Shown here: positions 24,960-36,010 of the stretch, piece by piece | Position numbering within the stretch: position 1 is the stretch's first letter | Layout: each line of letters starts with the position of its first letter | NCBI RefSeq assembly: GCF_028769735.1 | Contig: NC_088172.1 | Location: 92,332,951-92,396,950 of the forward strand | From: Zonotrichia leucophrys gambelii | Lineage: Eukaryota; Chordata; Aves; Passeriformes; Passerellidae | Direction: 5' to 3' | DNA length: 64,000 nucleotides | Translations under genes and position numbers: made by a program | The notes under the pieces: model-generated | Told to the model about the DNA's origin: nothing | Databases searched by the model: none | Seen by the model: only the letters and a program-made list of their open reading frames with translations

Positions 24960-27900
24960 CTTTGGCACAGGACAAAGAACCCAGAGAGCTGCAGGAGGAA
25001 CCTGCCAGGCAGAGACAAGGAGATCCTGGTGCACGGGGATGATGCTGAACAGCCCAAATATTTGCACATATCCCTGCTCCATGTGGGGCAGCAGCAGGGA
25101 CAGCTGGGAACAGCAAACTCCTGCTCCAGATATTGAGAGGGCAGCGCCTTAAACCTCAGCAGGCATGAAAGGTGCTCTGCTCTGGCCAGGGCACAGGGAA
25201 GAGACATCCAAAGTCCTTCATCCCAGCTCCTTCTGGGAGCAGCAATTTCCCCAAATTTCCCAATTTCCCCAGGCAAGCCATGTATTTGTCTGCAGCATCC
25301 TGGCAGCTGCCAAGGATGGAGCATCCTTGGGCCTCTGGTCACCTCTTCCAGCAGAGCAGGGCAGAATGGGGTTGCCCTGGGCTCTTTCTAAGGCTAAACA
25401 CCCAGTATACTGAAACTCTGTATATTTTGGCTCTGCTGCATATTTTGGAGGAGATGGCAGGATGTTTTGTGAGTTCTGATACACATTTGAAGTCAGGGAT
25501 GTTGTTATGCACATTTAGTTATGGATTTACATCTCTGCACTGGAAAATCTTCCCAGGCCTGCTAAGCTCTGCGGCTGAGCTGGCACCCACATGCAATATT
25601 TGAGTTTGCAAACTGTGAGGGGAAACTGGAACTGAAACCAAACCAAGTTATATTTGGGAGCATTTTGGGTGAGTGTAATAATGGTCTAGAGGGACAATTG
25701 AGACGCCAGCCTTCATAAGGGGCAGTGTGGAAACTCACCTCACCCTGTTTCAGCTTAATTCTTACTGTGGGTTCCTTTTGGTTGCTGAAGTCTGAGTCCA
25801 TTCACTGCCAAGAGGGTTTGGATTCACCCCTTGTATGAGTGAGCACACTTACAGGAAAGCCATCTATGTAAGGCACATTCATAATATCCATATTACAAAT
25901 CCAAAGTATTACTAATATTTATATGAATAAAATTTGCCAGTGCAACAAAGTGCCAACAAATTCTTCTGGTCCAAGATGTCCCAAAATGGGAGAACTGGCA
26001 GGAGGCAGAGAGGAAGTTTTTAGGAGGGCAAAAAGCACAATGGCAAAGATCAGTCCCACCACAGTGAACAGTGCTGTATTCAGGTTTCCTCTCTGCTCTC
26101 ACAGATTTTCCAAAGGTCAAAAACTACTTGATCGCGACCAAAAACAAACAGAGGGAGATGGAAATACAGTGTCTGCAAATAATAATAAAGATAAGGCAAC
26201 AGGACATAATGAATGTAATAAATCAAGGCAACAGGAAAAACGCTTTGAATTTTATATTAAAGAGCACTTCTCTTTGCATTGAAGGACAGCCTTGGAGCTG
26301 GCTTAAGCAGACAGTGCCCTAACTGTGATTCAAACCAGCCCTGGGGTTAGGGAGCCAGCCCAGTTGGGGTTGTTAGCACCTCACTGAAAGCTCCAACAAA
26401 ACTGCCTAGGGCAGAAAAGATGCCCAAGGCACCCAGTCACTCAGAGGAGCCCCAGGAACCCACAATTTGCTCCCAAAAAGCCAAGCCTGGGAGCACCCAA
26501 GGTGACTGTCAGGGAGCAGCTTAACCTTGGCCCTCCCTTCTCACCTGGGGAGCAGGGAAGGTGGAACCAGCTGTGAGGAGACATTGCACTTTGGGCATGT
26601 CCATGTGCCTGCACCCACTGCAGTAGGACCCAAGTTTGTGCTTGAGATCCCCAAGCACGACTGCAATGTAAATAATGGATTAACATCACAATGCAGATTG
26701 CAGATAGTGCTTTAGGCTCCAGGCAGCTAATATAGCAAATGTGAATTTTTCATAAGAATATAACAATCCCACCAGTCTATAATATCCTTTCCTCACTTTT
26801 ATTTTGCTGAAAAGGTACGAATATCTACACATCATTTTCAATCATCATCACTTTCTGAAGGATTTTTTTATTACCTCTAGCCATGACTCATAAGAGTGGG
26901 AAACAAATTACTCCTGCTCCAAGTATAAACAGTGACGGTTCAGAATGCCTTCAGTTTCTGTCTCCTGAACTGTCTGCCTCTCAATCAGTTGGAGAATATC
27001 AGAACATATTTACTCTGAAGAGTAACAGATGTTTTCATCTTAAGTTAAATTTAAACTCAGCATCAATCTCCCAGAGAGACATGAGATAACACAGGATCTC
27101 CTTCAGATTTTTAGATGTGCTGAACAAAACCCTGCAAAAAGCAGCTCAGAGCTGAGACTTGGCTACACCTTGCCAATTTAACTAAATCAGCATCACTCTG
27201 GTTGAGGCAGTTTTTCTGTCTGACCATGCAGGACCACTCTGGTGGCCATCCTCTCACCAGCCAGACTTCCACTGCTGGGACCAAAGCTGATCTGGGATTT
27301 GCTCTGCATTTAAGGAAGATGCTCCTGACTCTGAGAATAGTCTGATTTCATATTCCTAAAGTATTACAGTTGGGAATTTTGCAGCAAAAGCCATAAGAGC
27401 AAAACCACCTGAACCCTGAAACTGCACAGGAGAAGTTTACTTTCCTGCTTCTTGTCTAGCAGTTTTCTACTTCACAGCAATTTTTGGAAGCACCCTATAG
27501 TATCCCAGGGCAACAGGGACATAAACTGCCAAAGCTGACCTGGACAAGACTTTCTGCTTTAGGATAAATTTTGCAGTCCTGGCACAGCACAAACAGAAGC
27601 AGCTCCAGGGTGAAGGGTGGGGAGGATGTGGAATCACAGGGCAAAGCTCCCCATACTGAGCCAGCTGAGGAAGCAGCAACTTTGGTGTGAAAAGTCTGAC
27701 TTTGGAGAGCTGTTCTGCAGGCCTTGCTCAGCACTTGGGCCCATGGCTTCCTCACTTTTCCTCCAGTTCACCTCTGTTCAGCCTGCAGTGTCCTCAGACC
27801 TTCTCTCCTGAAGGTCCCTACAAGCTGACCCAGTGCTCCTCCAGGAGAGGAAAATCCTGCTCTCCTCCCATGTGGACAAGCCTTGGCTCAGGAAGTGTCC

Positions 27901-28639
27901 TGGCCAACCCAAGAGACTTTGTCCAAAGGTACAGAGCTGAGAAGGTTTGTTGGGATGCCTCAGACACTGAACTTATCTCAAAACCACACTGTGTGTTTAC
28001 CTCAATCCTCACAGAAATGGGGGGAGACTTTGTCAGGAACAGGTGGGACTGGTGAGTCTGCCAAAACTTTGGGCTTTTGAGCCATAGAAGAGACACAAGG
28101 TGTGGCTGAGGCCTGATTGGGTTAGTCTGAACTGATGGGAAAAACACATTTGGGGCATAAGCTGGGGGAGCCTGATTGAGAGAGCTTGAAACTAGAATCC
28201 ATGAGGGAAGGGAATGACAACAGCAGGCAAACCAAGAGCTGCCATGGCATTACCTGAGGGGAAAATGGCAGTGGGAACATTTTTACTGCTCACAGAAGCA
28301 CAGCAGTCCCAGGGATGTGTATGAGTGCCCCAACACACAGTGTGAGGAAAAAACAGGGTGAACTGCAGGCATTGGTCAGTTCCCAGAGTAAATAAGGAAT
28401 TATTCCTCCCAGAGTATGACTGGTGTTGGTGAGACTGGCTGGGATATGTGCCACAGCTGGAGTGGTGGGATGGAGGGCTGAGGGATGTTAGCAGGGACAG
28501 GAAGGGCAGGCAAGATGGAGGCATCACTGGGTAAGGGAGAGGTTTGATTGCACAGCCCTTAAAATTAGTGATGGTGTGATAAAGTGGATTAGAGAGGTGT
28601 GCAAAACAAAGCAAATATAGTGGGTGTCCATCACCAATA
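24960..28639. other. No recognisable gene or repeat
   Basis: GC-richer at the left (24960-25410), AT-rich at 25800-26300 and 26720-27100. The longest frame is 143 codons (25172-25603), overlapping frames on the other strand; none is recognised. A small echo CCCAAATTTCCCAATTTCCC is at about 25251. Confidence 0.5.
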
Positions 28640-29010
28640 CCCCAGCCAGGACGGGCTAACTCACTGGTGAGTTATTCCACAGGCAATTGGGAGAAATTCC
28701 TGGGTCAGTAGCTTTCAGCTTGCCAGGCACCAACTGGGAAAACCTTCCTGCTGTGATGAACAGGTCTTGGAAATCCTCGGAGTTGGTAGAGGATAATTCC
28801 TTGTCACAAGCACTCAGTGAGCCAGCTAGGAAAGATGACTTGCTTCTTGTGAATAGAGAAAGGCTCATGGGGGATGTGATGGTTGGTGTCTGGCTTGGCC
28901 ACAATGATCAAAAAATGTTTAAGCTGAAAATTCTCACTGTACTGAGAAAAAAGAAAAGCCATCAGAGTGGCTACCCTGGACTTCAGGAGATCAAACTTCA
29001 ATGTATAAGT
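28640..29010 (+). mobile_element. CR1 LINE ORF2 fragment (endonuclease C-terminal part), plus strand
   Basis: The open frame from 28687 carries a string that matches the part of CR1 ORF2 just before the reverse transcriptase. First comes a 'WKSSELVEDNSL' block, then 'LLLVNRERLMGDVMVG', then 'LGHNDQKMFKLKIL', which corresponds to the family's '...DLLLTNKEGLVGDV...GCSDHEMVEF.IL' motif, and finally a basic stretch and 'YPGLQEIKLQ'. The family's catalytic-type SDHE is changed to NDQK here, so the copy is decayed. It has no CR1 3' end nearby and is an internal, isolated fragment. The assignment is from knowledge of CR1 proteins; the ends are approximate. The frame stays open for 118 codons but is not expected to be functional. 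Confidence 0.75.
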
Positions 29011-30594
29011 ACTGTAAGAACTGTAGTACTTGCTCCTGCATGACTTTTATGGGTAAGAATGCTTGGTCTGACCTCACATGGGCCACAGCCTATCCTGTGG
29101 ACCACGAGAAACGTCTGTGTGTCCAGCAGGACCTCCTGACTTCTGGACAGAGTTGTTTACCTGTGCCACACCTCGCTGTTTACCCTCTTTGCCACCCTCC
29201 AGGCAGTGAGCAAGGATAATGTCACACATCTCAGGTAACCAACAGCCAGGATTCCAGCTGCTGGCTGAACACCCACTCACAAGTGACTTATCCAGATCAT
29301 TTAGCAAATAAATTAGTCCAGCAAACAAACAAGGCAGATTCACTCCTGCAGAAGGAATCTGTCTGCCCTGGAAGGGACTAATTGGCATTATTTCTGAAGC
29401 CCACACTCCAAAAGCTACAGAAAAATGCAGAGTCTGCTCCTGGTTCAAGGCAGGTTGAACATTTTATTCTTACTGTTGTCTCAGCATCACATGTGCTTCC
29501 ATAGCTTTGTAAAGAAAAAGCTGAAGGACGTGGCTGGGAGTTATTATTGTGCCTCAGTTATTGTGTCTCAGTTCATCTGGTTTTTGGAAGTGTTTTCTGT
29601 GCTAACACTATTAAGAGCAGCCACTGGGGCCACATGGAGGTCCTGAATTCACAGCATCCATTACAGAGCAGGAAATTCAACCTTGCACTGTTTGGGTGAC
29701 ACATCCACACTTGTTCCTAGCAGGGAACAAAACCTGAGCCCACCACCACTCCAAAGGAAACACACAGAGCTTTGGGCAGCTGGCAACCCTGATTCACCAG
29801 GGCTTTGCAAGGACCACTTCAATTTTTATTTCAGAAATGCTGTGAGCAAGAGGCCAATTTGTGACCTATTCTTCCTTTCATTTCGCAGATAATTCCAGTT
29901 GCTATTCTGTGCATCAATCTTGTCTGCCTTTTCCACTCTGAAACCTCTTGCAGTGTTTGCCTTCAGCTCCTGGAGCTCTGCAGCTGGAAGTGCTCTCACA
30001 GACACACAATTCAGGCTGGGGATGGTCTCCATCACTAAAGCAAATCTCTCTGGTTTCAGCATTTCTTCCTGACTGTGCCAGGCTGGTTTTAGGAAGGGGA
30101 TGGCCAAAATTTGGACCCAAAACTTCAGAACAAGGTGGGCTCACAGCTAGTTGGGCTGCACACTCCTGCGTTCCCAGTGGGAAATGACCAGCTCTGCATT
30201 CCAGGTGCAGGGAGGCAGCGAGAGGAGGGAGCTCAGCTCCTGCTGCGAGATCCTGGCTGCAGCAGGGGATTTGCTCCTTCAGTCACAGCCTGGGCTTCTG
30301 TCACTGCAAACTCCTCAGAACATCTCCAGGTCAGAGCAGAGAGACGCTGGGTGTGCACAGCACCTTCCGTGGCTTGGAAAATTTCTGGGGCCCAACGCAT
30401 GGAATGAGGATTTACAAGGAATTTGGGGATTGACGTGCTCCTGAAAATCTTGTCAGTTCCACTGAGGGATTGGTTACATAATTCAGATAAATGCCAAGCT
30501 CCCTTCTCTGCATTTTCAGGATTAAATGTGTCTGTTCAGTCACAACAATTTTTTTCTCTATTTTTCCTTTGAGCTAATTGTTTCAAGTAAAGAA
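29011..30594. other. No recognisable gene or repeat
   Basis: Mixed composition. Frames reach 124 codons (29074-29448, minus) without any recognised family. It is possible that diverged CR1 continues from the left, but I could not support it. Confidence 0.5.
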
Positions 30595-30693
30595 AATCAA
30601 AGCAAAAAAATTCTTATTCTTGCTAAAATTCTTGCTAAAATTCTTGCTATTCTTGCTAAAAATTCTTGCAATCAAAGCAAAAAAATTCTTATT
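30595..30693 (+). repeat. Compound AT-rich tandem repeat bracketed by a 24-bp direct repeat
   Basis: A 24-bp segment (AATCAAAGC, seven A, then TTCTTATT) occurs at 30595-30618 and again at 30670-30693. Between them are about five imperfect copies of the 12-mer ATTCTTGCTAAA. This is consistent with repeated slippage. Confidence 0.85.
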
Positions 30694-33600
30694 TTACCGA
30701 TGAAAGTATAATTTCAATTTTCTCTTTTCCAGTTTTCCTTCTTTTATGGCTTTAAAATCTTTCATTTTGGGGAAAAAATAATTCACACAGCACTAGAGGG
30801 AACACTGGTGATTTCCTAACTGCACTTAACCCTGCTAGGGTAAGATGAAAATTTTCATCACAAAAATTGCACTGCTTGTGAGGTAGGCTGGAGTTACTCT
30901 GTTTTAGATTAAGTATCTGGGAGGACAATAAATAAATAACTGGCAAAGCTTTATTGCAGCCACTGTGCTGCTACAGAAAGCATGACAGCTCCCTTTACAA
31001 TGCCAGAGTGCAAAGATGTCTGTGAGTGGCGCACTGCTGGTCTGCAGAGTCTCCCTGGAGACCCTATGATGGCAGGGCCCTTCCCAGATGGATTCCACAT
31101 GCCCTGGCTGTGCCTGGCTCTCAGCCCCAGGACAACGGAGGCTGGGTGAACCTGCCCTTGCCCAGAGGAAGTTCTCATGGCAACATGAGCTCTGTTTGAG
31201 AGCAGGCGATGAATGGAGTTGTTCTCCTGCAAGGAAATTGTGTAATAGCTCATGAGGCTGAGCTGATGGGAGCTCCCCATGGATGGGGTCTGCACGACAG
31301 GCTGTGCCCTCATCAGAGACCAGCTCAGTGCCACACAGTGCCTGAAGGGACATGGCATCACCTCCAGCACCCTCTCCTTCACAGCTAAAAATTTAAATTG
31401 TACCTCAGGTACACCCAAGCGCCTTTCTGACTGGGTCACAATGAAGCAGCCCCAGCACATTCCTTGTGGGCACCTCAGGATGCTGCAGCCCTGGCTGGCT
31501 GCAAGCTCAGCCCTGAGACCTCACCAAGGAACCAACTCTTCTCCTGCAGAGATTGCCTTTCACCTCCATGCCTTCCATGCTCTGGCAAAGCAAAGTCCAA
31601 ATTAATAGATAAAAATAATGCATTAAAAAAAAATAAGCATGACTAATGTTTTCAGGATTTTTTTTTTAAAGTATCTCTGGAAACCAAGAGAAAGTTGCCT
31701 TGGCAACATTGTTTTCTGTTCCTCCTGTGCTCCGTGTTTTCTTGTGTGCCTGTTTCTCTAGCTTACATTTCTGACAGTACACACAATAAATGGAGCTCTG
31801 GGAAGGAAATCAGCATTCAGCCAAAAAAAGGCTTTTCTTCCCTCTCACATCATCAGGGTGGAACAGTCCCATCTATGATTAAGAGCAGTCAATTACAAAA
31901 GCTAATTTAGAAATTTTCAGTGCTGAAAAGAATTTATATTCATTAAAAAAATGTTCTGAATAGCTTCTGTAGGACAGACAACTCAGATTAAGTGGGAGGG
32001 GTAAGCACTGCTCTGAGCCTTTTTTTGACTGAGTATGAGCCCAAAAGGAGCTATTACCTCTATGTAAATGCCAATTTTCATTAAGCAAACAGAAAGTAGT
32101 GGAGCAGCTATGAGGTAACTGGGATATAATTCAATCTGACAGCTTTGAAATCTCTTCCCTTTGGTCAGATCTCATTGAATTTGGCGAATGGATTCAAGAG
32201 CTGTGAACTTGCAGGTGAACAGGAAGAAAAAAGTCATTATGTCCTCTTGCTTCCACCCACCTAAAACTGCACTAAAAATGTTAAATAGCATTTAGAAAGA
32301 TCAGTCATCCCTGTTTGAGTTTCTTGAACTTTCTCTATGTCATGAAAAAAACTGTTTAATAATATATAAAAGTAAAAACTATAACTTAAATGTGACCAGA
32401 GTACTTCTTGAAATTCTCTGCAGAGTGCTGTCTTCTCCATCACACCTCATGGAATGCACTGACTTCCAGCTCATTCACAATTAATATTCCTGACCACAGA
32501 GCTTTATTTTTGCCACATTTACGCAGATGTTTTAGTTAAAAGGTCCACTCTGTCTTCTCAACAGCTCTCTCATCTGTAAGTTTGCAATCCACTCCCCCTG
32601 CCAGCGGAGGTGCAGAGGAGCTTCAAGAGAAGATCAAGAGATCTCAGTGTCACAAATGTTGTGTCCCTTCCAAGGCTTTGGCCTGAGCTTCACAATAAGG
32701 GGACAAGGCATTTGCACAAAGCTTAGAGCAGCTCCAAGGCTCCCTGCTAATGTGTGACCTGGCAGCTGAAATGCCTTCCAGGTTCAGGTCTTCCCAAGCC
32801 AGGAGATGGATTGCCTTTAACAACTTCAGAGCTTCATCCTTCTCCCCTTGATGTAGCCCACGTTTCAGAGTTCAAAAACATTTATTGCTCTCTGTAATTA
32901 CTTACCAAGAGGCAACTGACAGCGTGTTGACATAATTTTGCCAGAATTAAAACCTTTAGATTTTCTGAGAAAACACTTAAAACCTTGGACTGCCAAATAT
33001 CCCAGGGTTTCATATATCTAAAACTCTATTTTACACAAAGTTTAAGGTGTTGAGTTTCTTTGCCTTGAAATTTTCCAATACCTTCGTGTGACCTTGCCTC
33101 GGGGAAAGAAAAAGAAACAGAAAGTTAATTCAAAACAGCCTCAGTCAGCACAGATATGTTCATTTCCCTGCTTCCTTTAGCATTGACAGGTCTGGCAAAG
33201 TTCTCCATCAGAGCAAACAGAGTCATCACAGGATCTCGTTTGTGATGTATGGCTCCAGCCTCTCTGCAGTAGCTGTTGGGAGCAGATCATCCGAGTGTTT
33301 CTGTCTGAATACAGAGAGATTGTGCTTCTCCTGTGATGGACTTTGCTATCACAGCAGCAAGCTGCAGACAGACTGCAGACTGCCGGACAGACTGATGGAT
33401 GCAGGTCTGCAGCCCAGCTCCCACCTGAGAGCAGCAGTTCTCTCCTGCATTACCTGGGTCCCATCACTGGATGAGAAAATCCCCCCAGAGATAAGCACAG
33501 CCCTTTAGGTTAAACTCTGACAGCATTCAGGCCAAGGGAAGAGCAATTTTTGCCTTCAAGAAAGGCAGGATTTTGCACATTGTGGGGCATATTGAGGACA

Positions 33601-34669
33601 GATCAAACTAGAAAGACAGGACCTTAGAGCAGTAACAAGAAAGACCACAGGGATGCAGATGGACAAGAGCAGATCCAAAACATGATGGAGGGACAAAGTG
33701 GTGCTGGACTGGAAAAACTCATGGAGCCTGATGCCTGGTTTCACGTTCACCTTGCTGTGCCTCACCCTCTGACAAATCCTGGAGGACAGCTTTAGCAGAG
33801 GAACTACAACCACAAATCACCCTCATTTCCAGAGAATGCACATGATGATCAGCCTGAGAGGGGCCTGTGGATCAAAAGACCCTCCCTGCACTCATTTCTC
33901 CTGGGGGTGTGGATGTTCCATTCCCGAGTGCCATTCATCTGCTGAGTTACCAGATGATTTGTCAACACTCGAGATTTCTACCTCACCCACCCACTGCTCA
34001 GATCAATTGCCACTTTTGGAGTTGTTTGACACGAGAGTTTTGCCCTCCCTGCTTCTCCCTTAGCACTGCCTTCCTCACACTTTCAAATTACAGCTCAAAA
34101 ATCTTCCACAATAGATGGTACAAACACATCTTGAGCAACAGCAGTGGCTCAGCTTTCAGCCAACATTCCTCAGTACCCCAAAGCTGGCAGGGAGTCTGCA
34201 GAGCGCCTTTGGTCTTTGGAACGAGTCTCCGTTTGTTTTATTTGCAAAGTATCTGTGGATGCTCCTGGTTGGATTTGCAGAGCTCCAGGAGTGGATGTGG
34301 ATGACTCAGAAGATATTCAGCTCTCTGAGGAACCTGTGGGTCACTAATGCAACAGGCAGAGTGGGACAGCAGAAGTGCCTGCCTTGGCACAGTCAAGCAC
34401 TAATTGATTTGTACTGAAAAATTGGGGTTTCAGTTAAGTGATGTTTTGCAAAAAAAAGTCTGGTTTTCAGCTAAACGCATTGAGTTTTCAACTAAAGCCA
34501 AAGCCTAATTTCTGAAAGCTAAATGAGAGCCAAAAGTTGGTAATAAAACATTGAGACTTGTTTTGGACAGATTGTACTATGACTTCATTTTAAACCAAGA
34601 CCTCCTGAATCCCAAGAGGAAGGCAATTTGAGCGGCTTATCCACTCAGGGTATTACAGACTGGGATGTT
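30694..34669. other. No recognisable gene or repeat
   Basis: Ordinary mixed DNA. The longest frame is 169 codons (30951-31460, minus), overlapped by a second minus-strand frame; neither is a known protein. AT-rich stretches lie at 31600-31680, 31880-32100 and 32260-32540. Confidence 0.5.
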
Positions 34670-34969
34670 TTATACCTCCCTCAGCAGGTTTTTCTGCTTG
34701 AACAGGGCTTCCAGGTCCAGCTGTACCCACTCAGGAACCTGATGTGAGAAAGCACTGAAGGGGTTTTTCACATATTCAAAGGAATCCACATGATCTACCA
34801 TGCACTGCTTTCCACCTCCTTCCTCTGAAGGTACAGACACCAAGACATCATGAAGACTCATCTTTCCTCATGAGAAAATCAGCTTTAGCACCAGCCTTGT
34901 GGAGATCCCTTCTCCTTGCGCTTCTACCTCAGGATCTTTGGTGACTGCCATGCCAATGCTCCCAAAATG
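34670..34969 (-). pseudogene. Possible decayed coding fragment, minus strand, unidentified
   Basis: On the minus strand one reading frame runs from 34969 to 34670 for about 100 codons with a single internal stop (TGA at 34868-34870). The 33-codon upstream part reads like protein (GSIGMAVTKDPEVEAQGEG). The downstream part of 63 codons after an ATG at 34861 does too (contains HVDSFEYVKNPFSAF and VPEWVQLDLEALFKQ). The composition is acidic/aromatic/hydrophobic, unlike the Pro/Ser/Cys-rich chance frames elsewhere in the window. It is closed upstream by another TGA at 34970-34972. I do not recognise the family. It could be a processed pseudogene piece, an old transposon fragment or chance. No poly-A tail or clear splice sites were seen. 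Confidence 0.3.
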
Positions 34970-34972
34970 TCA

Positions 34973-35784
34973 AGAAGTGTGACTGACATCCTCTGCAAGA
35001 CTGGCAAACCTGTGTGTCCACGAGCAGAGCCAGAGTCTGAGGAGAGCTGAGGACCCATCACACTATCATGGATGTTTCTAGAATTAACATCCTGCCTGTT
35101 GGAGCCTTTCCCATTGATGTTCCTGATCCTGTTCACCTTCAGGACTCATTAATTCTATTCCTTTATGAATTAAATTACAACAGTACCCAAGAGCACTGAA
35201 AAATGCCTGTATAAAGAACTTCTTTTTTTTCCGCCTATTTCTCCACTGATCCCAGAAGCAAAATATTGAACAGAGGCTATGAAAATGAGATTGGGCTGCT
35301 TACTCAAGAAACCAAAAGCCATAGTCATCTGAAGGCTGCCCTGTACAAATTAGAAGTTGTCATTATGTGTCTCAGTCAGCTCAGATCTGCTTTCCCTGAA
35401 GTGTGAACACCCATTCCAATTAATTTCCCAGCTTGTGCAGCAGATGAAAACCCTAAATCAAGGCAAATTACTCTTAGCTCTTTGTATTGGATGCCTTTGC
35501 GACATGATGGACCATAGCAAGAACTGGAGTGACTGCAAAATATATCTAGAACAAAAAATAAGATTTCATGTGGTGGGATTTATTATTTAATTTAGGTTGA
35601 AAGATTATTTGTTAGTTATTCAGTCATTTAGTCATAGCCCTTAGGAACTGAGATTATTTTGAGCATCTTAAAAGTCACAATTACCCTTTGTAAGTGTAAT
35701 TTTATGTGCTCCAATATCAGTGCTGATCACTGTGTTAGAAGATGACATTTTTGTTGTCCCACTGCTCCTCCTGGAAAAAAAACC
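34973..35784. other. No recognisable gene
   Basis: Nothing identified. A minus-strand frame at 34924-35136 (70 codons) overlaps the possible decayed fragment in another frame and may belong to the same degraded unit through a frameshift, but this is speculative. Confidence 0.45.
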
Positions 35785-36010
35785 TGGGACATTAGAGAGT
35801 GACAAAACCCCAGGATGGGTCAGGCTGGCAGGGATCACTGTGGGACATCTGCTCCAACCTCCCTGCTCCAGCAGGGCCATCCCAGAGCACAGGGCACAGG
35901 ATGGTGTCCAGGTGGTTCTTGGCTATCCCCAGCGAGGGAGACTCCACAGCCTCTGGGCAATCTGTCCCAGTGCTTGGGCACTGCACAGGGAAGCTCTTCC
36001 TGGAACTGTC
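35785..36010 (-). mobile_element. CR1 LINE 3'-end fragment, minus strand
   Basis: Reads as the reversed 3' region of an avian CR1. It shows the order 'CAGGGATCACTGTGGGACATC', 'CTCCAACCTCCCTGCTCCAG' and 'GGTGTCCAGGTGGTTCTTGG' followed by 'GAGACTCCACAGCCTCTGGGC', a conserved succession in these elements. About 225 bp is recognisable and it is 5'-truncated, as most CR1 copies are. The limits are approximate. Confidence 0.75.

Noticed and set aside
24810..25342. Minus-strand frames with repeated peptides
   Set aside because: The repeats come from the minisatellite; peptides are artefacts of unit lengths near a multiple of three.
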